Of a DNA stretch of 64,000 nucleotides, positions 24,261-33,066 are shown in pieces (within the stretch, counting starts at the first letter, position 1; the number at the start of each line of letters is the position of its first letter). This stretch comes from Micromonospora sp. NBC_01740. Lineage in GTDB: Bacteria; Actinomycetota; Actinomycetes; Mycobacteriales; Micromonosporaceae. Location of the stretch: the NCBI RefSeq assembly GCF_035920365.1, contig NZ_CP109150.1, positions 5,022,001 to 5,086,000 on the forward strand, given 5' to 3'. The notes beneath the pieces were generated by a model, which saw only the letters and a list, made by a program, of their open reading frames with translations, was not told where the DNA came from and did no database searches. The translations under genes and the position numbers were made by a program.

Positions 24261-25106
24261 TCAATCGGCCGGCAGTGGCCAGCCGTCCAGCACGTGGCCG
24301 GGATGTTCGCGCAGGAACCGCCGCCGGACTTCGACGTACCGGGTCGGTGTGAGCCCGGTGAACGCCCGGAACTCGTGGCCGAAGTGGGCCTGGTCGAAGT
24401 AGCCCGCGCCACCGGCGAGGTCGCCCCAGTCGATCGGTCCGGCGGGGTTGATCGCGAACACGGTGGCGGCGAAGCGGTGGGTGCGGGCCAGCCGCTTCGG
24501 CGTGACGCCGATGAGCTCCTTGAACCGCTGTGCCAGATGAGTGCTGCTGACACCGGCTGCCACGCTCAGGTCGCCGATCGCCACCGCCCCGCTGGTCGCC
24601 GCGATGACGCTGCTCGTGCGGCGAACCAGCCCGAGGCCGGCGGTCTCGCACAGCCGTCGCATCAGCTCCTCCTCGAGCAGCGTCAGCATCTCGTGCGGTC
24701 CGCCCGCCGTGGCCAGCCGGTCTCGCAGCTCAGCAATGGCGGGCCGGCCCCAGACCTGCTCCACCGTCACCGGCCGGTCGCACAGCTCGGCCGCGGGCAT
24801 CGGCAGGAACGGCGCCAGCCCCCACGGCTTGAAGTGCACGCCGACGGACCGGGTCTCCGGCGGATAGCCGAACTCGAAGGCGCGGGTGGGCATGGTGACC
24901 ACGCAGCCGTCGGCGTACTCGGCCGGCTCGATGTCGATGCCGGCGCGGATACGGAACGGCGCCCCGAGGTTGACGATGAGCAACGCCGCCGGCATCGGCG
25001 GCAGCGCCAGCCGGGCGTACGGCGACGCACCCTCCAGGTAGTAAAGGTCGTCGATCAGCCCGTCCAGCGGCGGTCGCGGCACTCTGGACACGTACTCCAC
25101 GCCCAC
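24261..25106 (-). CDS. AraC family transcriptional regulator
   Basis: 281 aa with a GTG at 25106; in-frame GTGs at 25100, 25091 and 25193 are alternatives. Residues 1-150 are a DUF6597-type sensor domain (PPLDGLIDDLYYLEG, GVHFKPWGLAPFL). The C-terminal AraC module has two HTHs: VAAGVSSTHLAQRFKELIGV and GGAGYFDQAHFGHEFRAFTG with the conserved TPTRY end. It probably regulates itself and the RibD-like reductase downstream. Confidence 0.88.
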   Translation of the reverse strand: MGVEYVSRVPRPPLDGLIDDLYYLEGASPYARLALPPMPAALLIVNLGAPFRIRAGIDIEPAEYADGCVVTMPTRAFEFGYPPETRSVGVHFKPWGLAPFLPMPAAELCDRPVTVEQVWGRPAIAELRDRLATAGGPHEMLTLLEEELMRRLCETAGLGLVRRTSSVIAATSGAVAIGDLSVAAGVSSTHLAQRFKELIGVTPKRLARTHRFAATVFAINPAGPIDWGDLAGGAGYFDQAHFGHEFRAFTGLTPTRYVEVRRRFLREHPGHVLDGWPLPAD

Positions 25107-25281
25107 AGCATCGCCGATCCGCCGGCATCGTGCGCCGGGACGGTCCAGCCGCGCTGCCGCCGGAACGGGCGAGCGTCCGGCGTCCCGTTCCACGCGACTA
25201 CCCTGGCGGTGCCGCGCCTGACATGCGGGCGCTGGATGGCGAGCGGTCGGTTGTCGGCCTCGGGTTCGGAAGGGGAGCTAA

Positions 25282-25764
25282 GTGGTCGCGCAACGGCTGC
25301 GGGTCGCCGCGTACGGCGTGTGTCTGCGGGACGGACATCTGCTGCTTGCCCGGTACGTGTCGCCCGACGGGTCCCAGCGACACTGGACGCTGCCGGGTGG
25401 GAGGGTCGAGCACGGCGAGGATCCGTTCGACGCGGTCGTCCGCGAGGCGGCCGAGGAGACGGGCTACGAGGTCCAGGTCGAGCGGTTGCTCGGTGTGGAC
25501 TCGCGGGCGAGGTACGTCGAGTGGGGCGGCCCCGACGGCGCGGAGCTGCACAGCGTGGGCGTCTTCTACCGCGTACGCGTCACCGGCGGTGAGCTTCGTG
25601 ACGAGACGGGCGGTTCGACCGACCTGGCGCGGTGGATCCCGATGCCGCGGGTGGGTGCCCTGGAGCGGTCCGTCGTCATCGACGTCGGGCTCGAGTTGCA
25701 CCGCCGGGCGCCGCTGACCGGGCACGTGGAGCCGATCGAGGTCACCGGACCGCTGCGGCACTGA
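25282..25764 (+). CDS. Nudix hydrolase
   Basis: 160 aa, GTG start with AAGGGGAG upstream. The full Nudix box is present at GGRVEHGEDPFDAVVREAAE followed by ETGY, with the metal-binding REAAEE core. WTLPGG precedes it. Substrates of this family are nucleoside diphosphates linked to other groups; none can be assigned. Its last 23 bp overlap the 3' end of the convergent ABC exporter gene. Confidence 0.92.
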   Translation: MVAQRLRVAAYGVCLRDGHLLLARYVSPDGSQRHWTLPGGRVEHGEDPFDAVVREAAEETGYEVQVERLLGVDSRARYVEWGGPDGAELHSVGVFYRVRVTGGELRDETGGSTDLARWIPMPRVGALERSVVIDVGLELHRRAPLTGHVEPIEVTGPLRH

Positions 25765-27589
25765 CCGAGGCCGTGCCGAGGAATCCGCCGGACTGCCGCG
25801 ACCACAGGTCCGCGTAGAGCCCGCCGCGTTCCAGCAGCTGCGCGTGGGTGCCCTGCTCGGCGATCCGGCCGGCGTCGAGGACCACGATCCGGTCCATGCG
25901 GGCGATGGTGGAGAGTCGGTGGGCGATCGCGATCACCGTACGGCCGGTCATCACCTCGCTGAGCGTGCCGTGGATGGCGGCCTCCGCCTCGGAGTCGAGC
26001 GCGGACGTGGCCTCGTCCAGGACCAGGATCGGCGCGTCCCGGTAGAACGCGCGGGCCAGCGCGATCCGCTGCCGCTGGCCACCGGAGAGGCGCACGCCCC
26101 GTTCGCCGACATGCGCGTCCAGGCCGGTCCGACCGTCCGCGTCCCTCAGCGTGGCGACGAACCGGTCGGCGGACGCCCGGCGTACCGCTGCTTCGACCCG
26201 TGCGTCGTCGGCGTCGGGGCCGGCGATGTTCTCCCTGACCGAGCGGTGCAGCAGGGTGGCCTCCTGGGCGACCATGGCGATCTGGCCGCGCAGGCTCTCC
26301 TGCGTCACGTCCGTGATGTCGGTGCCGTCGATCATGATCGTGCCGGACTCCGCGTCGTGGAACCGCAGCAGCAGCCCGACCAGCGTGGACTTGCCCGCAC
26401 CCGACCTGCCGACGATGCCGACGCGCTCACCGGCGGCGACGTCGAGGCTGAGCCGGTCGAGCCCGCCCCCGCCACGGCCGTAGTGGTGGCTGACCTGCGC
26501 GAAGGTGATGGCACCACCCCGTACCCGCAGCTGGGTCGCCTGGGGTTTGTCCGCGACCGCGAGCGGTTGCGCGACGGTCCGCAGGGCCCGCCGGAGCGCG
26601 CCGACCGACCTGAACAGCGACGACACCGCGTCCAGGAGCCACTCCGCCATCGCGGTGATCCGGAAACTGAGCGCCAGCGCGGCCGCGACGAGACCCAGGG
26701 GCGCGGCATCGGTACGCCAGAGCGCGATCCCGTATCCGACCAGTCCGACGAGCAGCGCGCTGCTCAGCGCCATCATGGTGCCGTTGATCGTCACCTCGAC
26801 CCGCTGCAGGTCCAGGTGTGCGCGCCTGGACAGCGCGAACACCCGGCGGTCGTGTGCGGTGCGGCTGTCCTGGCCGCCGAGCAGCGCGAGCGTGTCGACG
26901 TTGCCGTACGAGTCGACGAGCAGGCCGGTCAGCGCGGACTCCGCGTCCTGCAGGCGCTCCGACGCGCGCCGGTAGCGCGGCACTATCCACCGCATGAGCA
27001 GCGCGTACGCCAGTATCCAGGCCCCCAGTGGGAGCAGCAGGCGCACGTCGATCGTGGACATCAGCCACACCGAGCCGGCGATGTAGGCGATCACGAACAC
27101 CAGCGTGTGGACGACCGAGTACGCGGCGGTGCTGGCGGCATCGCCGCCGTCGCGTACCAGGGTGGCGATGCGTCCGGCGAGATCGGCGCGGAACCAGCCG
27201 ACGGACTGCCGGGACACGTGCCGGTGTGCCCGCCAGCGGGCTAGCGGGCGGGCGTTGGCGCGGAACGCGATGTCGTCCAGCGCCTCGCCGATGACGTGGA
27301 TCAGCGGCCGGACCAGCAGCACGAACACGGCGACGGTGAGCAACCCGGTGCCGTGGTCGGCCCAGAGCCGGTCCGGGCTCGCGGCGGCGAGCGTGTCGAC
27401 GAGGCGTCCGGCGTACCCGATGAGCCACACCTCGATCGCGGCGGCCAGCACGGTGGTGGCGACGGCCGCCGTCACGACCGGTCGTAGCGGTCGGAACTCC
27501 TCCAGGAGGAACCGCCGGGCGCCGGCGGCCGGGGTGCGGTCGTCGCCGGTCGGGAAGGGATCAACAGGGTTTTCGAACAGACCGAACAC
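25742..27589 (-). CDS. ABC exporter, fused permease and ATPase
   Basis: 615 aa: a six-helix exporter domain (residues 30-330) followed by an ATPase domain. Walker A GRSGAGKST is near residue 388, signature LSGGQRQRIALARAF near 495, and Walker B ILVLDEATSALD near 516, then the H-loop AHRLST. Such half-transporters act as dimers; no partner gene is adjacent, so a homodimer is likely. Substrate may be a drug, lipid or peptide. It overlaps the Nudix gene tail-to-tail by 23 bp. Confidence 0.92.
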   Translation of the reverse strand: MFGLFENPVDPFPTGDDRTPAAGARRFLLEEFRPLRPVVTAAVATTVLAAAIEVWLIGYAGRLVDTLAAASPDRLWADHGTGLLTVAVFVLLVRPLIHVIGEALDDIAFRANARPLARWRAHRHVSRQSVGWFRADLAGRIATLVRDGGDAASTAAYSVVHTLVFVIAYIAGSVWLMSTIDVRLLLPLGAWILAYALLMRWIVPRYRRASERLQDAESALTGLLVDSYGNVDTLALLGGQDSRTAHDRRVFALSRRAHLDLQRVEVTINGTMMALSSALLVGLVGYGIALWRTDAAPLGLVAAALALSFRITAMAEWLLDAVSSLFRSVGALRRALRTVAQPLAVADKPQATQLRVRGGAITFAQVSHHYGRGGGGLDRLSLDVAAGERVGIVGRSGAGKSTLVGLLLRFHDAESGTIMIDGTDITDVTQESLRGQIAMVAQEATLLHRSVRENIAGPDADDARVEAAVRRASADRFVATLRDADGRTGLDAHVGERGVRLSGGQRQRIALARAFYRDAPILVLDEATSALDSEAEAAIHGTLSEVMTGRTVIAIAHRLSTIARMDRIVVLDAGRIAEQGTHAQLLERGGLYADLWSRQSGGFLGTASVSAAAVR

Positions 27590-27759
27590 GAAGTGCCTTT
27601 CCGGCGGTGGAGACGGATAGGGAACCGGGGAAACCGCCGGACGTTCTCATGATCGATCTCCGCTTCGTGTCGGTGGGTGTCCTCGCGAGGCTAGGCGACA
27701 TCGCGGCGCGCCACCTTCCTTTTTCGTGCCGGGGCTCGGGCAGTGATCTGGCCCACGCA

Positions 27760-27786
27760 TGTCACAACGGTCGGTCACGCGGTGTC
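27760..27786 (+). promoter_or_regulatory. ECF41-type promoter
   Basis: TGTCACA (27760-27766), then exactly 16 bp, then TGTC (27783-27786). The published ECF41 promoter is TGTCACA-N16-CGTC, so only one base differs. It stands 36 bp before the start of the FAD oxidoreductase gene, whose downstream partner is an ECF41 sigma factor. Confidence 0.82.
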
Positions 27787-27821
27787 TTGAGACCGAAGGC
27801 CCAGGAAACGGAGGAGACACC

Positions 27822-29030
27822 ATGAACGGGAACACCGATGTGATCGTGATCGGCGGCGGGTACGCGGGCGTCATGGCGGCCAATCGCCTGACCCGGCGCG
27901 ACGACGTGACAGTGACCCTGATCAACCCGCGGCCGACCTTCGTCGAGCGGATCCGCCTGCACCAGTTGGTGGGTGGGACCGACGACGCCGTCGTCGACTA
28001 CCGGGACGTCCTGGCCGGGCGCGTGCGGCTGGTCGTCGACAGCGTGACCCGGATCGACGCTGCGGAGCGCCGCGTGACGCTGGCGACGGGCGGCACGGTC
28101 GGCTACGACTACCTGGTCTACGCGGTGGGCAGCGGCAGCGCCGCCCCGGACGTGCCCGGGGCGGCCGAGTTCGCCTACCCGGTGGCGAGCCTGGAGGAGG
28201 CCCAGCGGTTGCGGCCCGTCCTCGCCGCCGCTCCCGCCGGGGCCCCGGTGACGGTGGTCGGCGGGGGCCCGACCGGCATCGAGACCGCCGCCGAGCTGGC
28301 GGAGGCGGGGCGCGCCGTGACCCTGGTCTGCGGTGAGGTGCTCGGTCCGTACCTGCATCCGCGGGTCCGGCGCTCGGTGGCCGCGAGGCTCGCCCGGCTC
28401 GGAGTGACCGTGCTCGACGGACCCGACGCGACGGTGACGGCCGTCGCCGGCGATGCCGTGCGGCTCGGTGGCGGTCGCCGGCTGCCGAGCACGGTGACCA
28501 TTTGGACCGCCGGATTCGGCGTGCCGGACCTGGCCGGCCGCAGCGGGCTGAGCACCGACGCGTCGGGCCGGCTGCTCACGGACGAGACGTTGACGAGCGT
28601 GGACGACGTGCGCATCGTCGCGGCCGGGGACTCGGCGGCGCCGTCGGACCTGCCGTTCCGGATGAGTTGCCAGGCCGCGATGCAGCTCGGCCCGCAGGCC
28701 GCCGAGACGGTGCTCAGCCGGCTCGCGGGTGAGCAGCCCGCGCCGGTCCACGTGGGGTTCGCCGGCCAGTGCGTCAGCCTGGGGCGTCGCGCCGGCCTGT
28801 TCCAGTTCTCCCGCCGGAACGACACCGCGGTGCGACTGCACCTCGGCGGCCGCCCGGCCGCGAAGCTCAAGGAACTCGTCTGCAGGAGCATCATCTGGCA
28901 GTTGGCGTACGAGGCACGCAGACCCGGTTCGCTCGCCCTGCGGATCAAGGACGACACGCGCCAGCAGTTGCTGCGGGCCAGGCGCGTCGAGGCGACGGCC
29001 ACCACCGCACGGGCGGCCCGGCCGTCATGA
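27822..29030 (+). CDS. NAD(P)/FAD-dependent oxidoreductase (type II NADH dehydrogenase-like)
   Basis: 402 aa; GGAGG stands before the ATG. The FAD-binding GxGxxG is VIVIGGGYAGVMAANRL at residues 7-23, and the NAD(P)-binding motif is VTVVGGGPTGIETAAELAE near residue 145. The late motif RIVAAGDSAAP contacts FAD. No C-terminal membrane anchor is evident. It precedes the ECF41 gene with overlapping or nearly overlapping frames; oxidoreductases are classic partners and targets of ECF41 factors. It is probably driven by that factor through the promoter at 27760. Confidence 0.92.
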   Translation: MNGNTDVIVIGGGYAGVMAANRLTRRDDVTVTLINPRPTFVERIRLHQLVGGTDDAVVDYRDVLAGRVRLVVDSVTRIDAAERRVTLATGGTVGYDYLVYAVGSGSAAPDVPGAAEFAYPVASLEEAQRLRPVLAAAPAGAPVTVVGGGPTGIETAAELAEAGRAVTLVCGEVLGPYLHPRVRRSVAARLARLGVTVLDGPDATVTAVAGDAVRLGGGRRLPSTVTIWTAGFGVPDLAGRSGLSTDASGRLLTDETLTSVDDVRIVAAGDSAAPSDLPFRMSCQAAMQLGPQAAETVLSRLAGEQPAPVHVGFAGQCVSLGRRAGLFQFSRRNDTAVRLHLGGRPAAKLKELVCRSIIWQLAYEARRPGSLALRIKDDTRQQLLRARRVEATATTARAARPS

Positions 29031-29077
29031 GAGCCCTCGACCACCGGGGGCCGACCGCGAAGGAGCGCAGGGGGGAC

Positions 29078-29974
29078 ATGAGCGACCACGGCACCGACGC
29101 GGCGACGGAGACCTTCGTCGCCCACCGCAACCTGCTCTTCACCGTCGCGTACGAGATGCTCGGATCGGCGGCCGACGCCGAGGACGTCCTGCAGGAGACC
29201 TGGCTGCGGTGGGTCAAGGTCGACATGGACCGGGTACGCGACCGGCGCGCCTACCTGGTCCGGATCACGACCCGGCAGTCGCTCAACCGGCTGCGCGCGA
29301 TGAAGCGCCGCAGGGAGGCGTACGTCGGCCCGTGGCTGCCCGAGCCGCTGCTCACCGCGCCGGACGTGGCTCTGGACGTCGAACTCGCCGAGAGCGTGTC
29401 GATGGCGTTGATGCTCGTCCTGGAGACGCTGTCGCCGACCGAGCGCGCCGTGTTCGTGCTGCGGGAGGCGTTCGAGGTCGGCTACGACGAGATCGCCGCC
29501 GCCGTCGGCAGGAGCCCCGCCGCCGTCCGGCAGATCGCGCACCGCGCCCGCGAGCACGTCGACGCCCGCCGCCCCCGTCGGGTGGTCTCGCCGAGCGAGG
29601 CCCGGGCGGCGCTGGAGTCGTTCCGACACGCGATCGAGACCAGGGACCTGCGGGGCCTGCTCGACGTGCTCGCCCCCGAGGTCGTCCTGGTCAGCGACGG
29701 CGGCGGTGTCATGCAGGCCGCGTTGCGGCCGGTCACGGGCGCGGAGAAGGTGGCCCGGATGTTCTTCGGTGGTCTGAGCAGGCTCGACGGCGTGCTCACC
29801 GGCGGGCCGACCGTGGTCAACGGCAACCCGGCACTGCTCGTACGCCTCGACGGCGAGATCGACGGCGTGCTGGCGCTGCGTGTCGAGGACGCACGGATCA
29901 CCGGCCTCTACTATGTCCGCAACCCGCAGAAGCTGACTCGCATCGGGTCGGAGACCCCGCTCACCCTGCGATGA
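29078..29974 (+). CDS. ECF41 family RNA polymerase sigma factor with SnoaL-like C-terminus (SigJ-like)
   Basis: 298 aa from the ATG at 29078 (preceded by a G-rich ribosome site); an in-frame ATG at 29027 overlaps the upstream stop as ATGA and would add 17 residues. Sigma region 2 is at residues 8-75 (FTVAYEMLGSAADAEDVLQE), region 4 at 105-160 (LSPTERAVFVLREAFEVGYD). The fused regulatory domain carries the two ECF41 hallmarks: DGGG near residue 209, and NPQKL near residue 282 (NPDKL in the family). The C-terminus, not an anti-sigma factor, controls activity in ECF41 proteins. Confidence 0.92.
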   Translation: MSDHGTDAATETFVAHRNLLFTVAYEMLGSAADAEDVLQETWLRWVKVDMDRVRDRRAYLVRITTRQSLNRLRAMKRRREAYVGPWLPEPLLTAPDVALDVELAESVSMALMLVLETLSPTERAVFVLREAFEVGYDEIAAAVGRSPAAVRQIAHRAREHVDARRPRRVVSPSEARAALESFRHAIETRDLRGLLDVLAPEVVLVSDGGGVMQAALRPVTGAEKVARMFFGGLSRLDGVLTGGPTVVNGNPALLVRLDGEIDGVLALRVEDARITGLYYVRNPQKLTRIGSETPLTLR

Positions 29975-29985
29975 ACGGTCGATTA

Positions 29986-30027
29986 CGGTTCCTCACGGCA
30001 GAGCCATCCCCCGACCGTGAGGAACCG
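29986..30027 (+). promoter_or_regulatory. 13-bp hairpin enclosing the ribosome site and start codon of the MBL-fold gene
   Basis: CGGTTCCTCACGG (29986-29998) and CCGTGAGGAACCG (30015-30027) are perfectly inverted with a 16-nt loop. The right arm contains GAGGAA, the gene's ribosome site, and its last base is the first base of the GTG start. In RNA this would hide the initiation site. It begins 12 bp after the sigma factor stop, so it may instead, or also, terminate that transcript; there is no T tract. Confidence 0.7.
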
Positions 30028-30794
30028 TGGTGACCGACACCAGCACGACGACCGTCCCCGTCCGCGTCTTCGGCGGCCCGACCGCCCTCATCGAGTACGG
30101 CGGCCTCAGGTTCCTGACCGACCCGACCTTCGACGCCCCCGGCGACTACCCGCTGGGTCCCGGCATGGTCCTGACCAAGACGGCCCCCGCCGCCGCCGGC
30201 GCGGCCGACCTCGGCCCCGTCGACGCGGTGCTGCTCTCCCACGACCAGCACCCCGACAACCTCGACCACGCCGGTCGAGCCCTGCTGGCCGACGTCGCCC
30301 TGACCGTGACGACTCCCAGCGGCGCGGGTCGTCTCGGCGGCACCGCCCGGGGCCTGGCGCCGTGGGAGTCCGTCGAGCTGGAGCGCCCCGGCGGGGGCAC
30401 CGTGACCGTGACGGGCGTGCCCGCCCGGCACGGCCCGGAGGGCTGCGAGCCGCTCACCGGCGAGGTCGTCGGGTTCGTCCTGACCGCCGCCGACCTGCCC
30501 ACGGTCTACGTCAGCGGCGACAACGCCTCGCTGGACCTGGTCCGGCAGATCGCCGAGCGCTTCGGGCCGGTCGACACCGCCGTGCTGTTCGCCGGGGCCG
30601 TGCGTACCCCCATGTTCGACGGCGCGCTGCTCACCCTCGACAGCGCCCAGGCCGCCGAGGCCGCCCGCATCCTGGGCGCGCGGCGGGTCGTGCCGGTGCA
30701 CGTGGACAGCTGGGCCCACTTCACCGAGGGGCGCGACGACGTGGTCGCCGCGTTCACCCGGGCCGACCTGGCCGACCGTCTCCAGCTCGGCTGA
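30027..30794 (+). CDS. MBL-fold metallo-hydrolase
   Basis: 255 aa from the GTG at 30027; a second GTG follows directly. It belongs to the UlaG-like/beta-lactamase superfamily 3 group: TALIEYGGLRFLTDPTFD, the metal motif SHDQHPDNLD (HxxHxDN variant of HxHxDH) near residue 72, ARHGP near 133, and YVSGDNAS near 166. HVDSWAHF supplies a late His. The Gln in SHDQHPDN is typical of this branch. Function unknown. Translation may be governed by the hairpin that covers its ribosome site. Confidence 0.88.
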   Translation: MVTDTSTTTVPVRVFGGPTALIEYGGLRFLTDPTFDAPGDYPLGPGMVLTKTAPAAAGAADLGPVDAVLLSHDQHPDNLDHAGRALLADVALTVTTPSGAGRLGGTARGLAPWESVELERPGGGTVTVTGVPARHGPEGCEPLTGEVVGFVLTAADLPTVYVSGDNASLDLVRQIAERFGPVDTAVLFAGAVRTPMFDGALLTLDSAQAAEAARILGARRVVPVHVDSWAHFTEGRDDVVAAFTRADLADRLQLG

Positions 30795-30834
30795 GCTGAG
30801 CGGCCGGCACGGAGCCGTCGGCGGTCGGGGCAGG

Positions 30835-32301
30835 TCAGGTCCGCGCGCCGCCGAGTCCGAGCAGGACGGCGAGGCCCAGGGCGCTGCGCGGGGCGTACGG
30901 CACCCGCCACAGTCCGCCGTGCGCGGCGCCGTACGCCTCGTCCTGCCACGGGTGCGGCAGCGCCGGAGCGCCCGTACGCAGGTGGTGCACCAGGAGCGCG
31001 GCCATCAGTGTGTTGCTGGTGGCCGGGTCGAACACCTCGATGCCGAAGCGGTGCGCACCGGCGTACGCGGCGGCCAGCGCCCGATTGCGCAGCACCGAGC
31101 GGGTGCGGGTGGGCGGGGCGACGGTGAACGACACGGTCGCCCCGCCGTCGCGGGCCACCGTGGCCCGCCACCGTTGCAGGCGTTTCGCCAGCGCGTAGTT
31201 GGGCCCTTGCTGGGGGACGAGGCTGTCGTTGACGCCCGGGTCGACGCCCGGCGGGTAGTTGCGGTGCAGGAGCCTGCCGCCGGAGGCGACCCGCAACGAC
31301 CGGCGGACGACGCCGCGCGCCGCGTAGCCGCGTTCGGCGTGGTGCACCGCGTCGCCGGGGACGGCGAAGACGTCGGTGGGGGTGGCCAGGAACGCGAGCG
31401 CCACGTCGTCGCGGCGGTCCTGCAACCGGAGGGTGAGCGCGTCGACCGCCGTGGCGACCCGGACGTTGGTTGCGCCGTCGGCGTAGACGTAGTTGCCCAG
31501 CACGAGCCGGCCGTCGACGCCGAGCAGCCAGTCGGCCACCTGCGGAAGGTTGTGCAGCAGGTCGGCGCCGGCCCGGGCGGCCAACGCGCCGTCGTCGGGG
31601 TCGGTGCCGGCCGGGACGGGCAGGTGCAGCCGGCCGCCGCCACGGCGCGTCGTGTCCAGCAGACGCCGCCAGATCTCCGGGCGCGGCAGGTCGACCGCGA
31701 CGACGTCGCCGCCCCAGCGCAGCACGGACGGCAGCGGGCCCATCTCCGCGCCCGCGCCGAGCACCACGATGCGCTGGTCGCGCAGGTCGAGCCAGTCCGG
31801 GTTGGCCATGACGGCGCGTACCGCCTCGGCGCAGGAGGGCTCGACGACGCCGGCGGTCACCCACGCGTCGAGCCGGCGGCGCAGCTCGTCGCCGCGCAGC
31901 CGCCGGCCCCGGTACGGCAGGGAGAACTCGCGGTCGACCTCGCCGGTGCCGGCGACCGTCGCCGTGCGCAGCGGCGCGACCTCGGTGGGCGCGTCGAACA
32001 CCTCGCCGAGGCCGGTCTCGGTGCCGTCGGCGCGCACCACGGCCATCCGGCGGTGCAGCGAGGCGAGCCCGTCCCGGGCGATCGTCACCGCGGCCTCGCG
32101 GGAGAGCAGTCCGGCCTCGACGAGCCGCCGGAAGTGCCCCAGGTAACCGTGGCGCCAGTTCGTCTCGTGTTCCGCCGAGCGCGCGCCGACCGGATCGACG
32201 GCGCGCAGGGCGTCGGCGACGACCGCCCGCCCGAGCGTGGACGTACTGCGTCCCGCGTCGGTCTTCGGGAACACCACCCCGGTCGGACCCTCCACGCGCA
32301 A
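30835..32301 (-). CDS. Uncharacterised protein with a Rossmann-like central motif
   Basis: 488 aa, not recognised. The visible landmark is IVVLGAGAEMGPLPSVLRWG around residue 180, followed by DVVAVDLPRPEIW, a GxGxxxG-type nucleotide-binding turn and acidic residue after strand 2. The rest (SLPYRGRRLRGDELRRRLD, PNYALAKRLQRWRATVAR, EVFDPATSNTLMAALLVHHL) has no motif I can assign. The start codon at 32301 lacks a clear ribosome site. Cytosolic; convergent with the MBL-fold gene. It may be an orphan oxidoreductase- or methyltransferase-like enzyme. Confidence 0.75.
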   Translation of the reverse strand: MRVEGPTGVVFPKTDAGRSTSTLGRAVVADALRAVDPVGARSAEHETNWRHGYLGHFRRLVEAGLLSREAAVTIARDGLASLHRRMAVVRADGTETGLGEVFDAPTEVAPLRTATVAGTGEVDREFSLPYRGRRLRGDELRRRLDAWVTAGVVEPSCAEAVRAVMANPDWLDLRDQRIVVLGAGAEMGPLPSVLRWGGDVVAVDLPRPEIWRRLLDTTRRGGGRLHLPVPAGTDPDDGALAARAGADLLHNLPQVADWLLGVDGRLVLGNYVYADGATNVRVATAVDALTLRLQDRRDDVALAFLATPTDVFAVPGDAVHHAERGYAARGVVRRSLRVASGGRLLHRNYPPGVDPGVNDSLVPQQGPNYALAKRLQRWRATVARDGGATVSFTVAPPTRTRSVLRNRALAAAYAGAHRFGIEVFDPATSNTLMAALLVHHLRTGAPALPHPWQDEAYGAAHGGLWRVPYAPRSALGLAVLLGLGGART

Positions 32302-32385
32302 CCGCCCTTCCTCGCTCGCCGGCCAACGGTGTCACTCTGCCGCACCGGGGGCCGCCGCGCAGCGCCGGACCTGCGGAGCGGGCGC

Positions 32386-33066
32386 TCAGACCGGGGTCGG
32401 CAGGCGCAGCCGGCCGTCGATCATCTCGGCGACCGCGTCGACGCGGTGCAGGTGCTCCCGGTCGTGGGTGACCAGGACGGTGGCGGTACCGCGCTGGCGG
32501 GTGAGGTCGGTGACCAGCTCGACGATCGCCGCGCCGCGCTCGTGGTCCAGCGCGCTGGTGGGTTCGTCGACCAGCAGCACCGCGGGATCGTTCATGAGGG
32601 CGCGGGCGATGTTGACCCGCTGGCGCTGCCCGCCGGAGAGCTGGTGCGGGCGACGGGCGGCCTGGCCGGTGAGCCCCACCGCCGCCAGCAGTTCGGCGGC
32701 GCGGGCGCGGCCGGCGCGGCGGGAACCGCCAGCGAGGTGGGCGATCACCTGCAACTGTTCGGCGGCGGTCAGCGAGGCGATGAGGTTGGGTTGCTGGAAG
32801 ACGATTCCGATCTTCTCCCGCCGCAGCGCGGCCGTGCCCGCGCGGCCGAGCCCCGAGGTGTCGGTGCCGGCGACGAGCACCGTTCCCGAGTCGGGGGTGA
32901 TCAGGGTGGCGGCCACCGCCAGCAGGCTCGACTTGCCGGAGCCGGAGGGGCCGATGACGGCGGTGGTGCTGCCCGCCGGCACGCACAGGCTGACCCGGTC
33001 GAGCGCGGTCAGCCGGGCGTCGCCGTCGGGGTAGGTCAGCGTGACGTCGGCGAGTGCGAGGCTCAT
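32386..33066 (-). CDS. ABC transporter ATP-binding protein (MacB/LolD type)
   Basis: 226 aa from the ATG at 33066, which overlaps the stop of the permease gene by 4 bp. Walker A GPSGSGKSS near residue 40, Q-loop FQQPNL near 89, signature LSGGQRQRVNIARAL near 140, Walker B VLLVDEPTSALD near 160 and H-loop VTHDREH. Together with the FtsX-like permease it forms a mechanotransmission-type exporter often involved in antimicrobial-peptide or envelope-stress response. It is divergent from a two-component system that may control it. Confidence 0.93.
   Translation of the reverse strand: MSLALADVTLTYPDGDARLTALDRVSLCVPAGSTTAVIGPSGSGKSSLLAVAATLITPDSGTVLVAGTDTSGLGRAGTAALRREKIGIVFQQPNLIASLTAAEQLQVIAHLAGGSRRAGRARAAELLAAVGLTGQAARRPHQLSGGQRQRVNIARALMNDPAVLLVDEPTSALDHERGAAIVELVTDLTRQRGTATVLVTHDREHLHRVDAVAEMIDGRLRLPTPV

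Noticed and set aside
30795..30834. Terminator between the convergent MBL-fold and 488-aa genes
   Set aside because: No stem of useful length could be drawn in the 40-bp gap.
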